This document shows, in pieces, positions 9,037 through 17,231 of a stretch of 64,000 nucleotides of DNA. A program made the translations under genes and the position numbers. The stretch is from Pyxidicoccus trucidator (GTDB lineage: Bacteria > Myxococcota > Myxococcia > Myxococcales > Myxococcaceae), in the NCBI RefSeq assembly GCF_010894435.1, contig NZ_JAAIXZ010000003.1:248001-312000 (forward strand), written 5' to 3'. Numbering within the stretch: the first letter of the stretch is position 1; each line of letters starts with the position of its first letter. The notes under the pieces are model-generated. The model was not told the origin of the DNA. It ran no database searches and saw only the letters and a program-made list of their open reading frames with translations.

Positions 9037-9804
9037 CTACGCCCCTGGAGGCGCGGACGCCCGCGAGTCGAGGCGGGCCTGCTCCGCGATGATGAGGTCC
9101 CTCACGTGCTCGCGCAGGGTGGGCACGTCGGGGAAGGCGGCCGGGTCCACCGGAGGCATCACCTGCACGTGGCAGTGGGACTGGGCCTCCAGCACCAGCC
9201 CGTGCTTGGGCAGGGTGCGCGCGGTGCCGGTGAGGACCACGGGGATGATGGGGCACTTCATCTTCATTGCCAGGGTGAAGGCGCCGTCCTTGAAGGGCTT
9301 CACCTGCCCGTCGAAGGAGCGCGTCCCCTCGGGGAACATGAGGATGGGCACGCCGCGCGACAGCCAGTACTCACAGCCCCGCATCATCTTCGCGATGCTC
9401 ACCTTGTCCCCACGCACCAGCGGCACGTAGCGGTTGAGGTGCATGTTCCAGCCGATGAGGGGCAGCTTGAAGTTCTCCGCCTTGGAGACCCACTTGAAGG
9501 GGCGGTAGAGGCCGAAGAGGACGAGGATGTCGCCCAGCGACTCGTGGTTGGCCACCAGCACCGCGGGCCCGCGCCAGGGCAGGCGCTCGCGGCCGTCCAC
9601 CCGCAGGTGCCACAGCGGGTTGACGTAGAAGTACAGCTGCGCCCAGAAGCACGAGTACAGGTGCAACACCCGCCCGTCCCGGTCGAACGGGAGCGTGACG
9701 AGCCACACGAGCACGGCGCCGAGGAAGAGCACCGTGCTGGAGAGCACGAAGAACAACCAGAAGAAGATGGAGAGTAGGAGTCGGATGGCGCGGCAGTGTG
9801 CCAC
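9037..9804 (-). CDS. 1-acyl-sn-glycerol-3-phosphate acyltransferase family protein
   Basis: The 255-residue protein has a long hydrophobic N-terminus (LLLSIFFWLFFVLSSTVLFL), then the PlsC acyltransferase signatures: NHESLGD, giving the HX4D catalytic pair His87/Asp92, and FPEGTRS (157-163), which binds the glycerol-phosphate. PIIPVVLTGT is the conserved later strand. It should move an acyl group from acyl-ACP or acyl-CoA to lysophosphatidate or a similar acceptor at the inner membrane. The GTG start at 9804 has no clear ribosome-binding site, but no ATG lies between it and the hydrophobic segment. It is 36 bp after the LysR stop, on the same strand. A specialised lysophospholipid acyltransferase is the alternative. 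Confidence 0.9.
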   Translation of the reverse strand: MAHCRAIRLLLSIFFWLFFVLSSTVLFLGAVLVWLVTLPFDRDGRVLHLYSCFWAQLYFYVNPLWHLRVDGRERLPWRGPAVLVANHESLGDILVLFGLYRPFKWVSKAENFKLPLIGWNMHLNRYVPLVRGDKVSIAKMMRGCEYWLSRGVPILMFPEGTRSFDGQVKPFKDGAFTLAMKMKCPIIPVVLTGTARTLPKHGLVLEAQSHCHVQVMPPVDPAAFPDVPTLREHVRDLIIAEQARLDSRASAPPGA

Positions 9805-9840
9805 AGGCCCGCGTACGGGAGGGTAGGGGAGTTTCGCGGC

Positions 9841-10740
9841 TCAGCGTCCCGGCGGGCCCGCCTTCGCCAGCAACTCAACGAAGGCGGTGAGGTACGGCGC
9901 GGGGCGCACGGTGCGCGGCCAGGCCGCGTGCCAGTGACGGCGCAGGCCCGGCTTCGTCACGCGCACGGCGGCCAGCGTGCCGCGCGCCAGCTCCGGCGCC
10001 ACCGCCCAGCGCGCGAGCACCGCCACGCCCAGGCCGGCCTTGGTCATCTCGACGATGGCCTCGGTCAGCTCCACGCGGGACACGCGAGCGGGGGTGATGC
10101 CCGCGGGCACCAGCACCTGCTGGAAGAGGGTGCTCTCGGTGAGGGGGATGCTGTAGAGCAGCACGTGCTCCCGGGCGAAGTCCGCGGCGTGCAGCACGCT
10201 CTTCTTCGCCAGCGGGTGGTCGGGGGCCATGACGGCCAGCAGCTCGTCCTCGAAGAGCGGGGCGCCCGCGAGCCGGCGGTGCCGGACGGGCTCGCTGACG
10301 ATGCCCAGGTCCAGCTCTCCGGACAGCAGCGCCTCCACCGGCCGGCGCGTCGCGTCCACGGCGATGCGCACCTCCACGCCCGGGTGCTTCGCGGTGAAGC
10401 GCCGCAGGACTCCGGGCAGCCAGTGGTAGGCGGTGTAGCACTCGGTGGCGAGTCGCAGCTGGCCCTGTGAGGACTGGGCGAGGCGGGAGACCTCGGCCTC
10501 GGCGGCGTCGACCTCGGCCACCACCTTGCGCGCGGCCTCCAGCACGCGCTGGCCGGGGCCGGTGAGGACCATGCGCCGGCCCTGGCGCTGGAAGAGCTCG
10601 GCGCCCAGGCGCTCCTCCACGTCGCGGAGCTGGTGGCTCAGCGCCGGCTGCGACAGGTGCAGCACCCGCGCCGCCGCCGTCACCGAGCCCGTGTCCACCA
10701 CCGCCGCCACCAGCCTGAGGTGCCTGACGTCCAGAATCAT
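9841..10740 (-). CDS. LysR-family transcriptional regulator (MetR-like)
   Basis: This is a full-length 299-residue LTTR. The winged HTH is in the first 60 residues (LVAAVVDTGSVTAAARVLHL followed by SQPALSHQLRDVEERLG), and a type-2 periplasmic-binding-like effector domain begins near GQLRLATECYTAYHWLP. That ECYTAYHWLPGVL stretch is close to the corresponding part of MetR, so an amino-acid or homocysteine-like effector is possible but unproven. The gene is divergent from the metallo-beta-lactamase-fold gene at 10838 across a 97-bp gap, the usual arrangement for an LTTR and its target. Confidence 0.92.
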   Translation of the reverse strand: MILDVRHLRLVAAVVDTGSVTAAARVLHLSQPALSHQLRDVEERLGAELFQRQGRRMVLTGPGQRVLEAARKVVAEVDAAEAEVSRLAQSSQGQLRLATECYTAYHWLPGVLRRFTAKHPGVEVRIAVDATRRPVEALLSGELDLGIVSEPVRHRRLAGAPLFEDELLAVMAPDHPLAKKSVLHAADFAREHVLLYSIPLTESTLFQQVLVPAGITPARVSRVELTEAIVEMTKAGLGVAVLARWAVAPELARGTLAAVRVTKPGLRRHWHAAWPRTVRPAPYLTAFVELLAKAGPPGR

Positions 10741-10757
10741 CGATTCGATTCTCTCAT

Positions 10758-10788
10758 GGATTCATGCGGACGATGCGCTGGATTCATG
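10758..10788. promoter_or_regulatory. Direct repeats in the LysR/MBL divergent promoter
   Basis: The nine-base word GGATTCATG occurs at 10758-10766 and 10780-10788, 22 bp apart (about two helical turns), inside the 97-bp gap between the divergent LysR and MBL genes. LTTRs bind paired sites spaced like this, so the repeats are likely regulator sites or overlap the two promoters. The spacing is directly visible; the binding is inferred. Confidence 0.4.
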
Positions 10789-10837
10789 TGGGCAACTTGG
10801 GGACAAGTGGCCTGCCTGCTCAACCGAGGTGCCCTGT

Positions 10838-11623
10838 ATGAGCCTGAAGACTGTGTCCCTGGCCGCCGATGTCCTCGTCGTCACCGGGGAGACGTATGCT
10901 TCCAACACCACCCTGTTCCTGGATGGCCGCGACGTGCTGATGGTGGACGCGCTCGGCAGCCGCGCGGATGCACAGGCGCTGCGGCGCTTCGTCCATGAGG
11001 AGCTGAACGCTCGGGTGCGGCTGGCGGTGTGCACGCACGGGTTCAGCGACCACCTGGCCGCGCTCCAGGAGTTCCCCGAGGCGCTGGTGCTGGCGCACGA
11101 GCGCTTCGAGGACACCTTCCGCGCGGAGCGCTTCCGTTCGGATGAGGAGTCGGGGTTCTTCCGCGCGCCGGAGCTTCGGGCCGCTGGGCCGCTGCACCTT
11201 CAGTGGGGGCGGTATGCGCTGGAGGTGTTTTCGAATACGGGACACACGGCGAGCACGCTGAACATCGACGTGCCTTCGTTGGACTTGTTGTTCTCCGCGG
11301 ACACTGCGGTGGGTCACATGGCGTACGTGGCCTACGGGGCGCCGGAGGCCATCGACGCGGCGCTCGGGAGGTCGGAGGCGCGGGGGCGCGCTCGGGTCAT
11401 CCAGGGGCACGGGGGCGTGGTGTCACCGCGCACGCTGAGCTCGGCGCGGTACTACCTGCGGGCGCTGGAAGCGGCGGTGCGCGAGGCGCGCGGGACGCCG
11501 GAGCGGGTGCGGGCGATTCCCCTCGCGGCGTGCCTGCCGGCGGACGTGCGGGGCAGTGAGTTCGAGGCGTTCTTCCACTCGCGGAACCTGGACGAGGTGG
11601 TGACGCGACGGCTGTGGAGATGA
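10838..11623 (+). CDS. Metallo-beta-lactamase-fold hydrolase with altered metal motif
   Basis: The 261-residue protein follows the MBL fold order: CTHGFSDHLAAL (66-76), SNTGHTAST with His136, LLFSADTAVGH with Asp155, and VIQGHGG with His191. The canonical HxHxDH motif reads His67-Gly-Phe69-Ser-Asp71-His72, so the second metal-ligand His is Phe. Either one zinc site is lost or a different metal or geometry is used. ATG 10838 is chosen because a CGAGGT lies about eight bases upstream. It is divergent from a LysR regulator and probably controlled by it. A thioesterase- or lactonase-like activity is possible; the substrate is unknown. Confidence 0.82.
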   Translation: MSLKTVSLAADVLVVTGETYASNTTLFLDGRDVLMVDALGSRADAQALRRFVHEELNARVRLAVCTHGFSDHLAALQEFPEALVLAHERFEDTFRAERFRSDEESGFFRAPELRAAGPLHLQWGRYALEVFSNTGHTASTLNIDVPSLDLLFSADTAVGHMAYVAYGAPEAIDAALGRSEARGRARVIQGHGGVVSPRTLSSARYYLRALEAAVREARGTPERVRAIPLAACLPADVRGSEFEAFFHSRNLDEVVTRRLWR

Positions 11624-11746
11624 CTCAGACCTCGTCGAACCTCGCGCCTGAGATGCCGGTGGCCTCCAGGCGCTCCTTGCGTTCCTGGGACCGTCTGCCG
11701 GCGGACAGCACGCCAGTGCTACGCTGGGTGTTCCCCAGGAGGCGTC

Positions 11747-11959
11747 ATGCGGTGGCCGGCCTGCTGTCTCTGGATGCTCACGCTGCCTCTGGCGGTGGGA
11801 TGCCCCACCGCGCACAGGCGGGACGGCACGCTCGACCGCGCCATACGCGCGGACACGAAGGAGCGGCTGGAGACGGGAAGGTGTACCCGGGCCCAGTACG
11901 ACAAGTTCTGCGAGGGCAGGGAACAGAGCGAGGAGTGCGTCGAGGAGTGCTTCGAGTGA
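11747..11959 (+). CDS. Small lipoprotein
   Basis: A 70-residue protein with an excellent ribosome-binding site (AGGAGG four bases before the ATG). It has a signal peptide ending LPLAVGC, a type II lipobox with the lipidated Cys at about residue 19. The mature part is short, charged and carries four Cys (GRCTRAQYDKFC and SEECVEEC), suggesting two disulphides in the periplasm or on the outer membrane. Its stop overlaps the GTG of the next gene (GTGA), so the two are translationally coupled. The function is unknown; a partnership with the Cys-rich neighbour is likely. Confidence 0.75.
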   Translation: MRWPACCLWMLTLPLAVGCPTAHRRDGTLDRAIRADTKERLETGRCTRAQYDKFCEGREQSEECVEECFE

Positions 11960-12855
11960 GCTGGCGTGGCGCCGTGGGCGTCCTCGTGGCGCTCCTGCTG
12001 CCGCTGCCCCTGGTGCTGGTCATGGGCAGCGTCCTGCGGGACCGACGGGAGCGGATTTCCCCGCCTCCAGGGGCGGTGCGCACCGTCCCCGTGCTCTCGC
12101 ATGAGGAGCGCATGGTCCGGCTGACGTACCACAGTGAATGCCGGAAGCCCGAGGACTGCGAGGCGCCCCTGGCGTGCTTCAGCGACATCGATCAGAGGTC
12201 GCGCTACTGCACCGACAGCGAGTGCACGACGGACGCGCAGTGCCCGGAGGGACAGCGCTGTCACGGCTTGACCATGCGTGGCGAGGAGCGCCGGGTGCGC
12301 TGGTGCGTGGCCGTGGGCGTCCGTCAGGAAGGTGAGCCCTGCCTGGACCAGGCACTGGACCCCCGGGAAGGCTGTAGCCCCGGGCTGGTGTGCGGAGGCC
12401 GGCCGGGCTGGTGTGGCCGCCCCTGCCGGCCAGGTGAAGCCACGGGTTGCCCGGAGGGCTTCTTCTGCGGGGAGGTGACACCGGAGCCCATCTGCCTGCC
12501 CACCTGTGAGACGCGTGGGTGTCCCCAGGGCCAGCGCTGCATCCGGCAGGAGGAGGGAATCTCGGCCTGCGCTGTCGTCTACGGCCCCGACTGCCAGCAC
12601 ACCCCTTGCCCGGAGGGGCGTGAGTGCAGGGATAACCGAGAGCCCACCCGCCCGGGCGAAATCTGGATGGAGTGCCTCCACAAGTGCGGCAAGAAGCGCC
12701 CTCCCTGCCCGGAGGGCCTCATCTGCGACCGCGCCCGGTGCCAGCCCCCCTGCGACCCCACCGGTCCCAATGTCTGTGCCCGGGGATACCACTGCACGCG
12801 CAGGACGAAGCGCAGCCCCTACCTCTGCGAGCCTGACACCTGGCCGAAGATGTAG
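11956..12855 (+). CDS. Membrane-anchored Cys-rich repeat protein
   Basis: The 299-residue protein starts VSWRGAVGVLVALLLPLPLVLVM-like, a single N-terminal membrane anchor or uncleaved signal, then about 32 cysteines spread over ~240 residues in units such as CPEGQRC, CSPGLVCGG, CPEGFFC and CPEGLIC. The C-x(2)-G-x(2,3)-C pattern is typical of small disulphide-rich repeats on myxobacterial surface proteins. The GTG start overlaps the upstream lipoprotein's stop by four bases, which decides the start. It is probably exported and disulphide-stabilised outside the cytoplasm. No catalytic motif is seen; a binding or structural role is inferred. Confidence 0.75.
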   Translation: MSWRGAVGVLVALLLPLPLVLVMGSVLRDRRERISPPPGAVRTVPVLSHEERMVRLTYHSECRKPEDCEAPLACFSDIDQRSRYCTDSECTTDAQCPEGQRCHGLTMRGEERRVRWCVAVGVRQEGEPCLDQALDPREGCSPGLVCGGRPGWCGRPCRPGEATGCPEGFFCGEVTPEPICLPTCETRGCPQGQRCIRQEEGISACAVVYGPDCQHTPCPEGRECRDNREPTRPGEIWMECLHKCGKKRPPCPEGLICDRARCQPPCDPTGPNVCARGYHCTRRTKRSPYLCEPDTWPKM

Positions 12856-13014
12856 CGTCCCGGGCTCGCGTCCCGGAACCCGAGCCCCGGGGACAACGCC
12901 CGCGGCACTACCTGCAGGTCCCAGACTGCTGGCCATGGGTGCGCTGGAGGCGTGCGCCCGTCTCCGTCAGAGCCTCCAGTCCGGACCCGTCGCTGCGCGG
13001 CAGGAGGTGGAGGG

Positions 13015-14073
13015 ATGTCCCCACGAATCGCCTTGAGGGTCGATGACACGGACTGGGGCCTGGCCCCTCCCGTGCCAGGGCTGCTGCTGGAAGTCCCGCA
13101 AGAGGGCCGCTGGAGGCAGCGCCCATCCCTGCATGTCGAGGCCGCGTTCCTCGACCTGCTCCGAGTGGTGAGCGGAGGACAGCCGCTGCTCTGGGTGAGA
13201 ATCGACGATTGGTGGGAAGGCTGCGGCGTCCTTCGCGGGCCCGCGCAGCGGCCCTGGCAACTCCCGCATCTCACCGCGGCGGAGGTGCGAGCGATTTCCC
13301 ACGCGCCCGCGACGGTGGACTGGTGGGCGGCCTGGGCTCATCGCTTCGCGCGGACGCTGGAGGGCGCCGAAGCCTCCATCCTGCACTCCGGCCGCTGGTG
13401 CCTGCGGCCCCTGCTCCGGGTGCCGGCGGACAAGGCCATGGAGTACCCGAGTGTTCCCGCCTCTCGTGCAGGCGATACGCCGGACCCGCCGCACTCCCTG
13501 GAAGTCGCCCTGCGCTTCGAGCCGTTCTGGGTCGAGCCGTGGGACGAGCGGGAGGAGCCCGAGCGACCCCAGGTGCGGAGCGGCGCCGTGCTCTCCCTGC
13601 GTCAACCCTCTCCACCGGACGACGGCAGGGTGAAGGCCTGGCGCAAGCACGCGCGCGACGGGACGCTGCCTCCCGTGCTGCTGCTCTACTTCCAGCTCTT
13701 GGGGAAGTGGCTCGTGGTGGACGGGCATGACCGGCTGCACGCGGCCCTGCTCGAAGGGCTGGCGCCTCCGCTCCTGGGGCTGTGGCCCGTCCTGGAACGG
13801 CCGCTCCCACAAGATGCCCACAGGCGCGAGGCCGCGATGCTGGGTGCCGAGGCCTGCCTCCAGGGGCGCATCACGCCTGAGCGGGTCGACGCCGCGAACG
13901 AGACGCTCCTCCGCAACCACGAGACCTACCAGCGCCTGGCCGTCACCCGTGCCTGGCTCCTGCCAGGGGGCGGCCCGGCCTGGAAGCGCGAGGTGCTCGA
14001 CTGGCGCAAGCACCTGCGCCTCCCGGCCGAGCCCGAGGACTGGGAGTGGTTCGCTGGCACGCGACACTCCTGA
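13015..14073 (+). CDS. Hypothetical protein with a ParB/Srx-like DGH motif
   Basis: I do not recognise the full 352-residue protein. The segment WLVVDGHDRLHAALLEG (about 238-254), preceded by a residue run ending in GTLPPVLLLYFQ, resembles the ParB/sulfiredoxin-like nuclease-fold core, where an [IV]DGHHR-type motif binds nucleotide. The rest is Trp-rich with no membrane segment. ATG 13015 (MSPRIALRV) is chosen because GGAGG lies about eight bases upstream; an in-frame ATG at 12952 has no such site. It is convergent with the cyclic-nucleotide-binding gene (49-bp gap). It could be a free-standing ParB-like NTPase or an unrelated protein with a chance match. Confidence 0.55.
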   Translation: MSPRIALRVDDTDWGLAPPVPGLLLEVPQEGRWRQRPSLHVEAAFLDLLRVVSGGQPLLWVRIDDWWEGCGVLRGPAQRPWQLPHLTAAEVRAISHAPATVDWWAAWAHRFARTLEGAEASILHSGRWCLRPLLRVPADKAMEYPSVPASRAGDTPDPPHSLEVALRFEPFWVEPWDEREEPERPQVRSGAVLSLRQPSPPDDGRVKAWRKHARDGTLPPVLLLYFQLLGKWLVVDGHDRLHAALLEGLAPPLLGLWPVLERPLPQDAHRREAAMLGAEACLQGRITPERVDAANETLLRNHETYQRLAVTRAWLLPGGGPAWKREVLDWRKHLRLPAEPEDWEWFAGTRHS

Positions 14074-14122
14074 ACGGTGGACTCCGGACCGCTCCAGCGA
14101 GAGCCTTGCACGTGCCTCGCGC

Positions 14123-15691
14123 TCACGCCGCCGCGCGAGGCAGCTCCAGCGAGGCCAGGGACAGCGAGAGGGCCCTCGTGGCACTCGCCTCCACCGCGCG
14201 GAGCAGCTCGGGCGACGCGAGGCGCGGCAGGACGACGAGCTGCGTGCCCTCCTGCGCCACCACGCGCAGCGGACGCTCCACCTCCAGCAGCATGGTGCCC
14301 CGCGCCATCATCCTCGGCGCCGCGTGCGTCAGCTCCACCGCACCCGCCAGCACCAGCAGGTGCGAGCCCGGCTCCAGCACCCGCTCCTGGCGCGGCGCCA
14401 GCTCCACCTGCTCGCCGCGCCGCAGCCATGCGAGCCGCTCCTTGCGGCCCAGGTGCGCGTAGCGGTCCATGCCCCGCACCAAATCATCGAAGCGGCGCTC
14501 GGCGAACGTGGCCCACACGCTCCGCCGCAGCGCCGCGTCCCCGTCCAGCAGCGGCAGCAGCACCGCGCGCGGAATCCTCACCAGCGTGGACGCCGCCGCC
14601 GTGCGCACCGAGGCCGAGCGGCGCTCCCCCGCCAGCATCCCAATCTCTCCGAACACCGTCCCGCTGCCGAGCTGGTTCACCACCCCATCCTCGCCCCTCG
14701 CGTCCTCCGCCAGCACGTACGCCGCGCCGCGCGCCAGCAGGTACAGCTCGTCGCTCGCGTCACCCTTGCGGAACACGTAGCGGCCCGCCTGCAGCTCCAT
14801 CACCTGCGCCCGCGCCGCCACCGCCTCCAGCGCCTTCGTGTCGAAGTGCGCGAACAGCGGCGACGCCTTCAGCTGCCGCACCACCTCCGAGCGACGCAGC
14901 CGCGCGCCCCCGGGCAGCCGCCGCGCCACCGCGCGCAGCGCCTCCAGCGGCTTGCGCAGCGAGCGCCCGCACAGCACGCGCAGCACGCTCAGGATGTTGC
15001 CCGCCGTCGCCGGCACCAGCGTCACCAGCCCGTGCCCGTCCACGTAGCCGGGGTTGGACTCCATGAAGAAGCGCGCCGCCGGCTTGTCGCACTGCCGCCA
15101 GTAGTCCCGCTCCACCTCGGACTCGCGCGTGCGCCAGCCCACCTCGCGCAGCAGCGGGTTGGCCGCATCCACCTTGTCCAGGCCGAAGTCCGTGGCCAGC
15201 CCGTCCATGAAGGCCAGCAGCTCCGGCGGCACCGGCTGTCCCCGGCGCGGCCACACCTCGTTGCAGTACTTCGCGAACACCGAGTAGCTGGACGGGTGCA
15301 CCAGTGAGCCCATGTAGTACGTCGGCCGGCCCGGGTGCCGCATCAGGTACTTCAGCACCAGCGACAGCCCGAAGCGCGTGTTGGTGTTGGCTCCCCGGTA
15401 CGCCCGCAGCGAGCCCGCCTCGGCGCGGAACACCGCCGTCGTCACCCCGTTCAGCGGCTTCTCGAAGACGTGCATCGCGAAGTAGCCGACGATGTCGCCC
15501 ACCTCGTTCTTGTGGACCTGAATCCAGGTCTGCTCCGCCTTCGAGTCCACCACGTACTTCGCGAACGACTCCCGCTCCACCCCGTCGAAAATCTGCTGGT
15601 GGACCGCGTACAGCGCGTCCGTCAGGTGCCTGCGCGCGTCCAGGGACAGGGACTTGGGGATGATGATTTCGGTGTTCGCGATACGGGGCAT
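14123..15691 (-). CDS. GNAT-like N-terminus fused to cyclic-nucleotide-binding domain
   Basis: This 522-residue cytoplasmic protein has two parts. Residues ~1-215 resemble an N-acyltransferase (GNAT-like) fold: HKNEVGDIVGYFAMHVF followed by FRAEAGSLRAYRGANTNTRF, with a possible acyl-CoA loop. Residues ~275-400 are a cNMP-binding domain: LFAHFDTKALEAVAARAQVM, YVFRKGDASDELYLLARG and the phosphate-binding cassette GTVFGEIGMLAGERRSASVR. A second, degenerate beta-barrel follows (QERVLEPGSHLLVLAG). The layout is like mycobacterial PatA/Mt-Pat, where cAMP controls an acetyltransferase, though the order here is reversed. Start 15691 has GGAGG seven bases upstream. A cAMP-controlled acyltransferase is a reasonable inference. 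Confidence 0.7.
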   Translation of the reverse strand: MPRIANTEIIIPKSLSLDARRHLTDALYAVHQQIFDGVERESFAKYVVDSKAEQTWIQVHKNEVGDIVGYFAMHVFEKPLNGVTTAVFRAEAGSLRAYRGANTNTRFGLSLVLKYLMRHPGRPTYYMGSLVHPSSYSVFAKYCNEVWPRRGQPVPPELLAFMDGLATDFGLDKVDAANPLLREVGWRTRESEVERDYWRQCDKPAARFFMESNPGYVDGHGLVTLVPATAGNILSVLRVLCGRSLRKPLEALRAVARRLPGGARLRRSEVVRQLKASPLFAHFDTKALEAVAARAQVMELQAGRYVFRKGDASDELYLLARGAAYVLAEDARGEDGVVNQLGSGTVFGEIGMLAGERRSASVRTAAASTLVRIPRAVLLPLLDGDAALRRSVWATFAERRFDDLVRGMDRYAHLGRKERLAWLRRGEQVELAPRQERVLEPGSHLLVLAGAVELTHAAPRMMARGTMLLEVERPLRVVAQEGTQLVVLPRLASPELLRAVEASATRALSLSLASLELPRAAA

Positions 15692-15947
15692 GGCGGGGCC
15701 TCCAGCGCTGCTTGCCGTCTCCTTGTGCAAGCCCGCTGCCATGCTTCGCGGAGGCTGTAACGGAAGGCCCGGCGTGGGGCTTCCGAGGGGAGGCGCGAGG
15801 CCCGGGAGGGGAAGGGGTGCCGGGCTCGCGTCGCGAGGGAACGCGGGCGCGTGCGCGGGCGACGCGGGCAGGGCAGGCAGGCAGCGCCCACCGGGAGAGG
15901 TAGGCCCGGTTGGCGCTCAAAGGAGGTGGCCCGGGGTGTGCCGGGGC

Positions 15948-15970
15948 TCACCGCTCATGTCGCGCGGTGA
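15948..15970 (-). terminator. Hairpin downstream of the SRPBCC-cupin gene; rest of 15692-15997 shows no gene
   Basis: TCACCGC at 15948-15954 and GCGGTGA at 15964-15970 form a perfect 7-bp stem with a 9-nt loop, 27 bp after the stop of the ArsR/SRPBCC-cupin pair. There is no T-run after it, so it is at best a weak intrinsic terminator or an mRNA 3' stabiliser. The remaining bases of the 306-bp gap hold no convincing gene. Confidence 0.35.
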
Positions 15971-15997
15971 ACCCCGGGCCTACCCTGGGACGTGGGG

Positions 15998-16825
15998 CTA
16001 CTTCGCTCCGGCCCGCTGGAAGGCGCGGCCTCCGAAGGCGTGGAGGGTCCGCGTGCCGGCGGCGTACCGCCCCGAGATTCGCGCGCCCCGGGGGATGACG
16101 AACTCCCGCCCGGAGCCGAGCTGGATTTCCAGGCCGTTGATGGTCAGCACGTAGGTGCCTTCCAGGACGACGAGGTACTCGTCGAAGTCCCGCCACTGCT
16201 CGCCGCTGGCCGCCTCGCTCTTCGCGTGGCAGAGCGTGAGCTGCGTGCCGTCCGCGCCGTCGAACACGTACGCCTCGACGCCGGGGAGCTTCAGCGAGTC
16301 TGCCGCGACGCGGTTGGCCGGGCCCAGCAGGAACGCGGGGAAGGCGCCCAGGCCGAAGCGCGAGTCGTACTCCGCGGTGAGCTTGGAGAAGTACTCCTTG
16401 TCGTGCGGGGCGGGAGGCCGCCCGTCGAGGGAGGCCTCCAGGTTGTCGAGGCAGAAGTGCCAGCCCGTGGCGTCGCGGCTGACATTCGCCCTGTCGCCGG
16501 GAATGGTGGTGAAGACCAGCAGGCAGCCCTTGCCCTCGGGCCGGAGCTCCCACCGCAGCAGGTCTCCGCTCCACGTGTATTCGAGGACACGTGGCGGGTC
16601 GAACACCGAGATTCTCCCCGTGGTGGGCGGGCTCTCGTCTCCCGGGAAGACGAAGCTCAGCGCCGCGCCGGACTCGCGGGGGCCGTCGATGCGCGCCGGG
16701 AACCAGTGGGACAGCTCCGCGTTCTCGGTGAGCGCGCGCCAGACCTTCTCGGGCGGGTGGGCGAGCCGCCGCTCGAAGCGGAGCTCCACTTGATTGCCTT
16801 TCGTCGTCAGGGTGCCTTGCTTCAT
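15998..16825 (-). CDS. SRPBCC (AHSA1-type) domain fused to a cupin
   Basis: The 275-residue protein has an AHSA1/SRPBCC domain over residues ~1-140: FERRLAHPPEKVWRALTENA, HWFPARID, RVLEYTWSGDLLRWEL and the final helix GWHFCLDNLEASLDGR. It continues with a cupin-like barrel over ~170-275 (DFDEYLVVLEGTYVLTINGL, IPRGARISGRYAAGTRTLHAFGG). SRPBCC proteins bind small hydrophobic ligands. The cupin half resembles the 'unusual ligand' cupins used to detoxify or sense small molecules. It overlaps the ArsR stop by four bases (ATGA), so the regulator and this protein are translationally coupled, a classic ArsR-SRPBCC pair. The C-terminal fusion is less usual. Confidence 0.82.
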   Translation of the reverse strand: MKQGTLTTKGNQVELRFERRLAHPPEKVWRALTENAELSHWFPARIDGPRESGAALSFVFPGDESPPTTGRISVFDPPRVLEYTWSGDLLRWELRPEGKGCLLVFTTIPGDRANVSRDATGWHFCLDNLEASLDGRPPAPHDKEYFSKLTAEYDSRFGLGAFPAFLLGPANRVAADSLKLPGVEAYVFDGADGTQLTLCHAKSEAASGEQWRDFDEYLVVLEGTYVLTINGLEIQLGSGREFVIPRGARISGRYAAGTRTLHAFGGRAFQRAGAK

Positions 16826-17172
16826 CGCTTCCTCCTGCTTCGAGTGGGGCCCCGGGTGGGGGCGGGCGCATCCGTCATGGTGTCCAGGTGGTGCTCCAGC
16901 GCGTCGAGCCGCTGAGACCAGAGCGCGCGGTAGGGCTGGAGCCAGGTGTCCAGCTCGACGAGCGGCTCCGGACGCAGGCGGTACAGCCGGCGCTGGGCGT
17001 CCTGCTCCACGTCCACCAGCCGGGCGTCCTTCAGCACGCGCAGGTGCTTGGACACGGTGGGCTGCGTCAGCCCGAGCCGGTCCGCCAGCTCGCCGACGGG
17101 CCGTCGCTTCTCCCGGAGGAGGTCGAGGATGCGGCGGCGGTTCGGCTCCACCACGACTTCGAACGCGCTCAT
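16822..17172 (-). CDS. ArsR-family winged-helix repressor
   Basis: The 116-residue protein shows a complete ArsR-type winged helix: FEVVVEPNRRRILDLLREK, GELADRLGLTQPTVSKHLRV (recognition helix) and VEQDAQRRLYRLRPEPL (wing). No CxC or other metal motif is present, so the ligand is probably organic, consistent with the coupled SRPBCC-cupin gene. The Arg/Lys-rich tail (TRGPTRSRRKR) overlaps the next gene's start. A near-perfect inverted repeat lies just upstream of the ATG, the expected autoregulatory operator. Confidence 0.93.
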   Translation of the reverse strand: MSAFEVVVEPNRRRILDLLREKRRPVGELADRLGLTQPTVSKHLRVLKDARLVDVEQDAQRRLYRLRPEPLVELDTWLQPYRALWSQRLDALEHHLDTMTDAPAPTRGPTRSRRKR

Positions 17173-17182
17173 CATGACTCGT

Positions 17183-17202
17183 ATATGCCTATCGAGGCAT
17201 AT
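17183..17202. promoter_or_regulatory. Probable ArsR operator
   Basis: ATATGCCT and AGGCATAT form perfect 8-bp arms around ATCG, 10-30 bp upstream of the ArsR start codon. A further AGGCAT half-site occurs at 17211-17216. Size, symmetry and position suit a dimeric ArsR repressor site overlapping the promoter. Binding is inferred. Confidence 0.7.
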
Positions 17203-17231
17203 CCCTGTCAAGGCATGCTCGGCCGGGTGCT

